Part shown: positions 50,000 through 60,478 of the stretch, in pieces
How the letters are laid out: each line of letters starts with the position of its first letter
How positions within the stretch are numbered: the first letter of the stretch is position 1
Assembly: GCF_051020985.1 (NCBI RefSeq)
Contig: NW_027475164.1
Location: forward strand, 496,001-560,000
DNA from: Nomia melanderi
Lineage: Eukaryota; Arthropoda; Insecta; Hymenoptera; Halictidae
Direction: 5' to 3'
Length of the DNA: 64,000 bases
Program-made: the position numbers and the translations under genes
Notes under the pieces: model-generated
Database searches by the model: none
Told to the model about the DNA's origin: nothing
Seen by the model: only the letters and a program-made list of their open reading frames with translations

Positions 50000-52900
50000 A
50001 TAGCACCCAAGATATCACCAGATATATATTGGGTTTTTCCCTGACCCTTACAGTCCGGCCCCATGAGACGGTGATTTTCTCGGCCCCTGGTGCTCCGAGG
50101 TCGTTCCCGTTGCACAGATTCATGCGCCAGGGCCTCCTGCAGATAATTCACTTTGGTTTATTGCGCTATCTCTAATATCACCCGAGATATCACCAGATAT
50201 ATATTGGATTTTTCACTGACCCTGAGTGTCCGGCCCCATGAGACTGTGGTTTCCTCGGCCCCTGGTGGTCCGAGGTCGTTCCGGCTGCACAGGTTCATGC
50301 GCCAGGGCCTCCTACAGACAATGCACTTCGATTTACTGCGCTATCTCTAATAGCACCTGAGTTATCACCAGATATATGCTGAATTTATACATGACCTTGG
50401 TTGATGGATACCGAAAATCTGTAATTTTCTTGGCCCCTGATGGTCCGAGGTCGTTGCTGCTGCACAGATTCATGCGCCAGGGCCTCCTGCAGACAATGCC
50501 CTTTGATTTATCGCGCTATCTGTAATAGATCCCGAGATATCACCAGATATATATTCGATTTTTCCCTGACCCTGAGTGCCCGGCTCCATGTGTCGGTGGT
50601 TTTCTCGGCCCCTGGTGGTCCGAGATCGATCTCGCTGCACAGAGTCATGCGCCAGGGCCTCCTACAGACAATGCACTTTGATTTATTGCGCTATATGTAA
50701 TAGCACCCGTGATATCACCAGATATATATTGGATTTTACCCTGACCCTGAGTGTCCGGCCCCATGAGACGGTGGTTGTCTCGGCCCCTGGTGGTCCGAGG
50801 TCGTTCCCGCTGCTCAGATTCATGCGCCAGGGCCTCCTGCAGATAGTTCACTTTGGTTTATTGCGCAATCTCTAATAGCACCCAAGATATCACCAGATAT
50901 ATATTGGATTTTTCCCTGACCCTGAGTGTCCGGCCCCATGAGACGGTGGTTGTCTCGGCCCCTGGAGGTCCGAGGACGTTCCCGCTGCACAGATTCATGC
51001 GCCAGTGCCTCCTGCAGATAATTCACTTTGGTTTACTGCGCTATCTCTAATAGTACCCGAGATATCACCAGATATATATTCGATTTTTCCCTGACCCTGA
51101 GTGTCCGACCCCACGAGACTGTGGTTTTCTCTGCCGATGGTGGTCCGAGGTCGTTCCCGCTGCACAGATTCATGCGCCAGGGCCTCCTACAGACAATGCA
51201 CTTTGATTTATTGCGCTATCTCTAATAGCACCCGAGATATCACCAGATATATATTGGATTTTCCCCTGACCCTGAGTGGCCGGCCCTATGAGACGGTAGT
51301 TTCCTCGGCCCCTGGAGGTCCGAGGTCGTTCCCGCTGCACAGATTCATGAGCCAGGGCCTCCTGCAGACAATGCTCTTTGGTTTATTGCAGTATCTCCAA
51401 TAGCACCCGAGATATCAACTGATATATATTGGATTTTTCACTGACCCTGAGTGTCCGGCCAGATGAGACGGTGATTTTCTCGGCCCCTGGTGGTCCGAGG
51501 TCGTTCCTGCGCCACAGATTCATTCGCCAGTGCCTCCTACAGACAATGCACTTTGATTTATTGCGCTATCTCTAATAGCACCCGAGATATCACCTGATAT
51601 ATATTGGATTTTTCCCTAACCCTGACAGTCCGGCCCCAAGAGACGGTGGTTTTCTCGGCCCCTGGTGGTCCGAGGTCGTTCCCGCTGCACAGATTCATGC
51701 GCCAGGGCCTCCTACAGACAATGCACTTTGATTTATTGCGCTATCTCTAATAGCACCCGAGATATCACCAGATATATATTGGATTTTTCCCTGACCCTGA
51801 CAGTCCGGCCCCATGAGACGGTGGTTTTCTCGGCCCCTGGTGGTCCGAGGTCGTTCCCGCTGCACAGATTCATGCGCCAGGGCCTCCTGCAGACAATGCA
51901 CTTTGATTTATTGCGCTATCTGTAATAACACCCGAGATATCACCAGATTTATATTGGATTTTTCCCTGACACTGAGTGTCCGACCCCATGAGACGGTGGG
52001 TTTTCTCGGCCCCTGGTGGTCCGTGGACGTTCCCGCAGCACAGATTCATGCGCCAGGGCCTCCTGCAGACAATGGACTTTGATTTATTTCGCTATCTCTA
52101 ATAGCACCCGAGATATCACCAGATATATACTGGATTTTTCCTTGAACCTGAGTGTCCGGCCCCATGTGTCGATGGTTTTCTCGGTCCCTCGTGGTCCGAT
52201 GTCGATCCCGCTGCACAGATTCATGCGCCAGTGCCTCCTACAGACAATGCACTTTGATTTATTGCGCTTTCTGTAATAGCACCCGTGATATCCCCATATA
52301 TATATTGGATTGTCCCCTGACCCTGAGTGTCCGGCCCCATGAGATGGTGGGTTTCTCGGCCCCTGGTGGTCCGAGGTCGTTCCCGCTGCACAGATTCATG
52401 CGCCAGGGTCCCCTGCAGATAATTCACTTTGATTTATTGAGCTATCTCTAAGAGCACCCGAGATATCACCAGATATATATTGGATTTTTCCCTGACCCTG
52501 ACAGGCCGGCCCCATGAGACGGTGGTTTTCTCGGCCCCTGGTGGTCCGAGGTCGTTCCCGCTGCACAGATTCATGCACCAGGGCCTCCTGCAGACAATGC
52601 ACTTTGATTTATTGCGCTAGCTCTAATAGCACCCGAGATATCACAAGATATATATTGTATTTTTCCCTGACCCTGAGTGTCCGACCCCATGAGACGGTAG
52701 TGTTCTCGGCCCCTGGTGGGCCGAGGTCGTTGCTGCGGCACAGATTCATGCGCTAGGGCTGCCTGCAGAAAATGCACTTTGATTTACTGCGCTATCTGTA
52801 ATAGGACCCGAGATATCACAAGATTTATATTGGATTTTTCCCTGACCCTGAGTGTCCGAAACCATGAGACGGTGGTTTTCTCGGCCCCTGGTCGTCCGAG

Positions 52901-54080
52901 GTCGTTCCCGCTGCACAGATTCATGCGCCAGGGCCTCCTGCAGACAATGCCCTCTGATTTAATTCGCTATCTCTAATAGCACCCGAGTTATCACCAGATA
53001 TATATTGGATTTTTGCTTGAACCTGACAGTCCGGCCCCATTTGTCGATGGTTTTCTCGGTCCCTCGTGGTCCGAGGTCCATCCCGCTAGACAGATTCATG
53101 CGCCAGGGCCCACTGCAGATAATTCAGTTTGATTTATTGCGCTATCTCTAATAGCACCCGAGATATCACCAGATATATATTGAATTTCACCCTGACCCTG
53201 ATTGTCCGCCCCATGAGACGGTAGTTTTCTCGGCCCCTGGTGGTCCGAGGTCGTTCTCGCTGCACAGATTCATGCTCCAGGGCCCCCTGCAGACAATGCA
53301 CTTTGGTTTATTGCGCTATCTCTAATAGCACCCGAGATATCACCAGATATATATTGGATTTTTCCCCTGACCCTGAGTGTCCGGCCCCATGAGACGGTGG
53401 TTTTCTCGGCCCCTGGTGGTCCGTGGTCGTTCCCGCTGCACAGATTCATGGGCCAGGGCCCCCTTGCAGATAATTCACTTTGATTTATTGCGCTATCTCT
53501 AATAGCACCCGAGATATCACCAGATATATATTGGATCTTTCCCTGACCCTGACAGTCCGGCCCCATGAGACGGTCATTTTCTCGGCCCCCGGTGGTCCGA
53601 GGTCGACCGCGCTGCACAGATTCATGCGCTAGGGCCTCCTGCAGACAATGCACGTTGATTTATTGCGCTATCTCTAATAGCACCCGAGATATCACCAGAT
53701 ATATATTGGATTTTTCCCTGACCCTGACAGGCCGGCCCCATGAGACGCTGGTTTTCTCGGCCCCTGGTGGTCCGAGGTCGATCCCGCTGCACAGAATCAT
53801 GCGCCAGGGCCTCCTACAGACAATGCATTTTGGTTTAGTGCGCTATCTGTAATAGCACCCGCGATATCACCAGATATATATTGGATTTTTCCCTGACCCT
53901 GAGTGTCCGACGCCATGAGACGGTGGTTTTCTCGGCCCCTGGTGGTCCGAAGTCGTTCCCGCTGCACAGATTCATGCGCCAGGGCCTGCTGCAGACAATG
54001 CACTTTGGTTTATTGCGCTATCTCTAATAGCACCCGAGATATCACCAGATATATATTGGATTTTTCCCTGACCCTGACAG
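50000..54080 (+). repeat. Irregular, more diverged monomers
   Basis: About 23 monomers with little higher-order order. The last type D monomer of the window is at 50352. Private variants are frequent: ATCAACTGATAT near 51414, ATCACCTGATAT near 51590, GATATCCCCATATATAT near 52288, GCTAGCTCTAATAG near 52615 and CATTTGTCGATGG near 53038. Single-base indels begin here: extra G near 52000, missing G near 53208 (TGTCCGCCCC), extra C near 53366 and extra T near 53463. Monomers at 51577-51926 are close to consensus. No gene. Confidence 0.86.
51752..51926 (+). repeat. Representative near-consensus monomer (175 bp)
   Basis: One complete monomer close to the consensus, phased to begin at AGCACCC. Offsets within it: GATATC (EcoRV) 10-15; AT-rich tract 11-37 ending in a T run; ATGAGACGG 62-70; CTCGG 78-82 and CCGAG 94-98; CACAGATTC 112-120; CTGCAG or CTACAG 136-141; GCTAT 164-168; TAATAG spanning the junction to the next monomer. 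Hand count of the consensus gives 92 G+C of 175 and nine CpGs. EcoRV should cut almost every monomer and give a 175-bp ladder; PstI cuts only the CTGCAG subset. Confidence 0.9.
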
Positions 54081-54340
54081 GCCGGCCCCATGAGACGCTG
54101 GTTTTCTCGGCCCCTGGTGGTCCGTGAGCGTTCCCGCTGCACAGATTCATGGGCCAGGGCCCCCTGCAGATAATTCACTTTGATTTCTTGCGCTAGCTCT
54201 AATAGCACCCGATATATCACCAGATGTATATTGGATTTTTCCATGACCCAGAGTGTCCGGCCCCATGAGACTGTGGTTTTCTCGGCCCCTGGTGGTCCGA
54301 GGTCGTTCCCGCTGCACAGATTCATGCACCAGGGCCTCCT

Positions 54341-56270
54341 GCAAACAATGCACTTTGATTTATTGCGCTATCTGTAATAGCCCCCGAGATATCACCAGAT
54401 TTATATTGGATTTTTCCCTGACCCTGAGTGTCCGACCCCATGAGACGGTGGTTTTCTCGGCCCCTGGTGGTCCGAGGTCGTTCCCGCTGCACAGATTCAT
54501 TCGCCAGGGCCTCCTGCAGACAATGCACTTTGGTTTATTGCGCTATCTCTAACAGCACCCGAGATATCACCAGATATATATAGAATTTTTCCCTGACCCT
54601 GAGTGTCCGCCCCATGAGACGGTAGTTTTCTCGGTCCCTCGTGGTCCGAGGTCGATCCCGCTGCACAGATTCATGCGCCAGGGCCTCCTGCAGACAATGC
54701 ACTTTGATTTATTGCGCTATCTCTAATAGCACCCGAGATATCACCAGATATATATTGGATTTGCCCTGACCCTGACAGTCCGGCCCCATGAGACGGTGAT
54801 TTTCTCGGCCCCTGGTGGTCCGAGGTCGTTCCTGCGTCACAGATTCATTCGCCAGTGCCTCCTACAGACAATGCACTTTGATTTATTGCGCTATCTCTAA
54901 TAGCACCCGAGATATCACCAGATATATATTGGATTTTTCCCTGACCCTGAGTGTCCGGCCCCATGAGACGGTGATTTTCTCGGCCCCCGGTGGTCCGAGG
55001 TCGACCGCGCTGCACAGATTCATGCGCTAGGGCCTCCTGCAGACAATGCACGTTGATTTATTGCGCTATCTCTAATAGCACCCGAGATATCACCAGATAT
55101 ATATTGGATTTTTCCCTGACCCTGACAGGCCGGCCCCATGAGACGCTGGTTTTCTCGGCCCCTGGTGGTGCGAGGTCGATCCCGCTGCACAGATTCATGC
55201 GCCAGGGCCTCCTACAGACAATGCATTTTGGTTTAGTGCGCTATCTGTAATAGCACCCGCGATATCACCAGATATATATTGGATTTTTCCCTGACCCTGA
55301 GTGTCCGACGCCATGAGACGGTGGTTTTCTCGGCCCCTGGTGGCCGAAGTCGTTCCCGCTGCACAGATTCATGCGCCAGGGCCTGCTGCAGACAATGCAC
55401 TCTGGTTTATTGCGCTATCTCTAATAGCACCCGAGATATCACCAGATATATATTGGATTTTTCCCTGACCCTGAGTGTCCGCCTCATGTGACGGTAGTTT
55501 TCTCGGCCCCTGGTGGGCCCAGGTCGTTCCCGCTGCACAGATTCATGCGCCAGGGCCTCATGCAGACAATGCACTTTGATTTATTTCCCTATCTCCTGAG
55601 CACCTAATAGCACCTGAGATATCACCAGATATATATTGGATTTTTCCTTGACCCTGACGGTCCGGCCCCATGTGTCGATGGTTTTCTCGGTCCCTCGTGG
55701 TCCGAGGTCGATCCCGCTGCACAGATTCATGCGCCAGGGCCTCCTGCAGACAATGCACTTTGGTTTATTGCGCTATCTCTAATAGCACCCGGGATATCAC
55801 CAGCTTTATATTGGATTTTTCCCTGACCCTGAGTGTCCGGCCCTATGAGCCGGTGGTTTTCTCGGCCCCTGGTGGTCCGTGAGCGTTCCCGCTGCACAGA
55901 TTCATGGACCAGGGCCCACTGCAGATAATTCACTTTGATTTCTTGCGCTAGCTCTAATAGCACCCGAGATATCACCAGATATATATTGAATTTTTCCCTG
56001 ACCCTGAGTGTCCGGCCCCATGAGCCGGTGGTTTTCTCGGCCCCTGGTGGTCCGTGAGCGTTCCCGCTGCAGAGATTCATGGGCCAGGGCCCCCTGCAGA
56101 TAATTCACTTTGATTTCTTGCGCTAGCTCTAATAGCACCCGAGATATCACCAGATGTATATTGGATTTTCCCCTGACCCTGAGTGTCCGGCCCCATGAGA
56201 CGGTGGTTTTCTCGGCCCCTGGTGGTCCGAGGTCGTTCCCGCTGCACAGATTCATGCACCAGGGCCTCCT
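54341..56270 (+). repeat. Right-domain HOR unit 1 (11 monomers, 1930 bp)
   Basis: Defined by the rare CTGCAAACAATG variant, which replaces CTGCAGACAATG once per unit. Unit order includes TATATAGAATTTTTCC (54578), CGTGGTCCGAGG with TCGGTCCCTCG (54632), CTGCGTCACAG (54832), CGACCGCGC (55002), CCTGACAGGCCGG, GACGCCATGAG (55308), the 9-bp insertion at 55595 and GTGAGCGTTCC monomers. Much of the order repeats in the next unit. Confidence 0.83.
55595..55603 (+). repeat. 9-bp insertion CCTGAGCAC (local duplication)
   Basis: TATCTCTAATAGCAC becomes TATCTCCTGAGCACCTAATAG: nine extra bases that resemble the adjacent AGCACCTGAG, so a short slippage or template-switch duplication. The same insertion occurs at 57876-57884, offset 2281, proving that the two units descend from one carrying it. 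Confidence 0.82.
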
Positions 56271-58551
56271 GCAAACAATGCACTTTGATTTATTGCGCTA
56301 TCTGTAATAGCCCCCGAGATATCACCAGATTTATATTGGATTTTTCCCTGACCCTGAGTGTCCGAACCCATGAGACGGTGGTTTTCTCGGCCCCTGGTGG
56401 TCCGAGGTCGTTCCCGCTGCACAGATTCATTCGCCAGGGCCTCCTGCAGACAATGCACTTTGGTTTATTGCGCTATCTCTAACAGCACCCGAGATATCAC
56501 CAGATATATATAGAATTTTTCCCTGACCCTGAGTGTCCGCCCCATGAGACGGTAGTTTTCTCGGTCCCTCGTGGTCCGAGGTCGATCCCGCTGCACAGAT
56601 TCATGCGCCAGGGCCTCCTGCAGACAATGCACTTTGATTTATTGCGCTATCTCTAATAGCACCCGAGATATCACCAGATATATATTGGATTTTCCCTGAC
56701 CCTGACAGTCCGGCCCCATGAGACGGTGATTTTCTCGGCCCCTGGTGGTCCGAGGTCGTTCCTGCGTCACAGATTCATTCGCCAGTGCCTCCTACAGACA
56801 ATGCACTTTGATTTATTGCGCTATCTCTGATAGCACCCGAGATATCACCAGATATATATTGGATTTTTCCCTGACCCTGAGTGTCCGGCCCCATGAGACG
56901 GTGGTTTTCTCGGCCCCTGGTGGTCCGAGGTCGATCCCGCTGCACAGATTCATGCGCCAGGGCCCCCTGCAGATAATTCACTTTGATTTATTGCGCTATA
57001 TCTAATAGCACCCGAGATATCACCAGATATATATTGGATCTTTCCCTGACCCTGACAGTCCGGCCCCATGAGACGGTGATTTTCTCGGCCCCCGGTGGTC
57101 CGAGGTCGACCGCGCTGCACAGATTCATGCGCTAGGGCCTCCTGCAGACAATGCACGTTGATTTATTGCGCTATCTCTAATAGCACCCGAGATATCACCA
57201 GATATATATTGGATTTTTCCCTGACCCTGACAGGCCGGCCCCATGAGACGCTGGTTTTCTCGGCCCCTGGTGGTCCCAGGTCGATCCCGCTGCACAGATT
57301 CATGCGCCAGGGCCTCCTACAGACAATGCATTTTGGTTTAGTGCGCTATCTGTAATAGCACCCGCGATATCACCAGATATATATTGGATTTTTCCCTGAC
57401 CCTGAGTGTCCGACGCCATGAGACGGTGGTTTTCTCGGCCCCTGGTGGTCCGAAGTCGTTCCCGCTGCACAGATTCATGCGCCAGGGCCTGCTGCAGACA
57501 ATGCACTTTGGTTTATTGCGCTATCTCTAATAGCACCCGAGATATCACCAGATATATATTGGATTTTTCCCTGACCCTGAGTGTCCGCCCCATGTGACGG
57601 TAGTTTTCTCGGCCCCTGGTGGGCCCAGGTCGTTCCCGCTGTACAGATTCATGCGCTAGGGCCTCCTGCAGACAATGCACTTTGATTTATTGCGCTATCT
57701 CTAATAGCACCCGAGATATCACCAGATATATATTGGATTTTTCCCTCACCCTGACAGTTCGACCCCATGAGACGGTGGTTTTCTCGGCCCCTGGTGGTCC
57801 GAGGTCGCTCCCGCTGCACAGATTCATGCGCCAGGGCCTCATGCAGACAATGCACTTTGATTTATTTCCCTATCTCCTGAGCACCTAATAGCACCTGAGA
57901 TATCACCAGATATATATTGGATTTTTCCTTGACCCTGACGGTCCGGCCCCATGTGTCGATGGTTTTCTCGGTCCCTCGTGGTCCGAGGTCGATCCCGCTG
58001 CACAGATTCATGCGCCAGGGCCTCCTGCAGACAATGCACTTTGGTTTATTGCGCTATCTCTAATAGCACCCGGGATATCACCAGCTTTATATTGGATTTT
58101 TCCCTGACCCTGAGTGTCCGGCCCCATGAGCCGGTGGTTTTCTCGGCCCCTGGTGGTCCGTGAGCGTTCCCGCTGCACAGATTCATGGACCAGGGCCCCC
58201 TGCAGATAATTCACTTTGATTTCTTGCGCTAGCTCTAATAGCACCCGAGATATCACCAGATATATATTGAATTTTTCCCTGACCCTGAGTGTCCGGCCCC
58301 ATGAGCCGGTGGTTTTCTTGGCCCCTGGTGGTCCGTGAGCGTTCCCGCTGCACAGATTCATGGTCCAGGGCCCCCTGCACATAATTCACTTTGATTTATT
58401 GCGCTATCTCTAATAGCACCCGAGATATCACCAGATATATATTGGATTTTTCCATGACCCAGAGTGTCCGGCCCCATGAGACTGTGGTTTTCTCGGCTCC
58501 TGGTGGTCCGAGGTCGTTCCCGCTGCACAGATTCATGCACCAGGGCCTCCT
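56271..58551 (+). repeat. Right-domain HOR unit 2 (13 monomers, 2281 bp)
   Basis: Starts with the CTGCAAACAATG marker and repeats unit 1 with two extra monomers: one near 56830-57005 (offset changes from 1930 to 2105) and one near 57600-57780 (offset becomes 2281). Contains the second 9-bp insertion at 57876. A different collinear match, 53510-54050 to 57013-57553, shows that the family also extends to the left of unit 1. Confidence 0.82.
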
Positions 58552-60478
58552 GCAAACAATGCACTTTGATTTATTGCGCTATCTGTAATAGCACCCGAGA
58601 TATCACCAGATTTATATTGGATTTTTCCCTGACCCTGACAGTCCGGCCCGATGTGTCGATGGTTTTCTCGGCCCCTGGTGGTCCGAGGTCGTTCCCGCTG
58701 CACAGATTCGTGCGCCAGGGCCTCCTGCAGACAATGCACTTTGGTTTGTTGCGCTATCTCTAATAGCACCCGGGATATCACCAGCTTTATATTGGATTTT
58801 TCCCTGACCCTGAGTGTCCGGCCCCATGAGACGGTGGTTTTCTCGGCCCCTTGTGGCCCGTGAGCGTTCCCGCTGCACAGATTCATGGGCCAGGGCCCCC
58901 TGCAGATAATTCACTTTGATTTATTGCGCTATCTCTAATAGCACCCGAGATATCACCAGATTTATATTGGATTTTTCCCTGACCCTGAGTGTCCGACCCC
59001 ATGAGACGGTAGTTTTCTCGGCCCCTGGTGGTCCGAGGTCGTTCCCGCTGCACAGATTCATGCGCCAGGGCGTTATGCAGCCAATGCACTTTGATTTATT
59101 TCGCTATCTCCAATAGCACCCGAGATATCAAAAGATATATATTGGATTTTTTGCTTGACCCTGACAGTCCGGCCCCATGTGTCGATGGTTTTCTCGGCCC
59201 CCGGTGGTCCGAGGTCGTTCCCGCTGCACAGATTCGTGCGACAGGGCCTCCTGCAGACAATGCACTTTGGTTTATTGCGCTATCTCTAATGGCACCCGGG
59301 ATATCACCAGCTTTATATTGGATTTTTCCCTGACCCTGAGTGTCCGGCCCCATGAGACGGTGGTTTTCTCGGCCCCTGGTGTCCTGTGAGCGTTCCCGCT
59401 GCACAGATTCATGGGCCAGGGCCCCCTGCAGATAATTCACTTTGATTTATTGCGCTATCTCTAATAGCACCCGAGATGTCACCAGATTTATATTGGATTT
59501 TTCCCTGACCCTGAGTGTCCGACCCCATGAGACGGTAGTTTTCTCGGCCCCTGGTGGTCCGAGGTCGTTCCCGCTGCACAGATTCATGCGCCAGGGCGTT
59601 ATGCAGACAATGCACTTTGATTTATTTCGCTATCTCCAATAGCACCCGAGATATCAAAAGATATATATTGGATTTTTTGCTTGACCCTGACAGTCCGGCC
59701 CCATTTGTCGATGGTTTTCTCGGTCCCTCGTGGACCGAGGTCCATCCCACTGCACAGATTCATGCGCCAGGGCCTCCTGCAGACAATGCACTTTGATTTA
59801 TTTCCCTATCTCTAATAGCACCTGAGATATCACCAGCTTTATATTGCATTTTTCCTTGACCCTGACGGTCCGGCCCCATGTGTCGATGGTTTTCTGGGTC
59901 CCTCGTGGTTCGAGGTCGATCCCGCTGCACAGATTCATGCGCCAGGGCCCCCTGCAGACAATGCACTTTGGTTTATTGCGCTATCTCCAATAGCACCCGG
60001 GATATCACCAGCTTTATATTGGATTTTTCCCTGACCCTGAGTGTCCGGCCCCATGAGCCGTTGGTTTTCTCGGCCCCTGGTGGTCCGTGAGCGATCCCGC
60101 TGCACAGATTCATGGGCCAGGGCCCCCTGCAGATAATTCACTTTGATTTCTTGCGCTAGCTCTAATAGCACCCGAGATATCACCAGATGTATATTGGATT
60201 TTCCCCTGACCCTTAGTGCCCGGCCCCATGAGACGGTGGTTTTCTCGGTCCCTGGTGGTCCGTGGACGTTCCCGCTGCACAGATTCATGGGCCAGGGCCC
60301 CCTGCAGATAATTCACTTTGATTTATTGCTCTATCTCTAATAGCACCCGAGATATCACCAGATATATATTGGATTTTTCCCTGACCCTGAGTGTCCGGCC
60401 CCATGAGACGGTGGTTTTCTCGGCCCCTGGTGGTCCGAGGTCGTTCCCGCTGCACTGATTCATGCACCAGGGCCTCCT
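58552..60478 (+). repeat. Right-domain HOR unit 3 (11 monomers, 1927 bp)
   Basis: Starts with CTGCAAACAATG. It differs from units 1-2 after the first monomer: CAGATTCGTGCG monomers (58706, 59232), GATATCAAAAGATATAT with a longer T run (59125, 59650), GGCGTTATGCAG (59047, 59595) and CCAGCTTTATATTGG (58789, 59306). The order is repeated from 60479 with offset 1927-1928. Confidence 0.82.

Noticed and set aside
51771..51781. TATA-box promoter in the ATATATATTGG tract
   Set aside because: It is a constant part of every monomer and has no gene downstream. Satellite transcription is possible but cannot be inferred from this motif.
51752..51926. CENP-B box
   Set aside because: I compared the consensus on both strands with the core pattern TTCGNNNNANNCGGG. 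The TCGTTCCCGC and CACCCGAG regions do not fit it, and I saw no variant monomer that does.
53270..53653. 127-codon minus-strand ORF, the longest in the window
   Set aside because: It spans satellite monomers whose single-base indels near 53366 and 53463 happen to keep a frame open. Its translation is three rounds of the same monomer-derived text.
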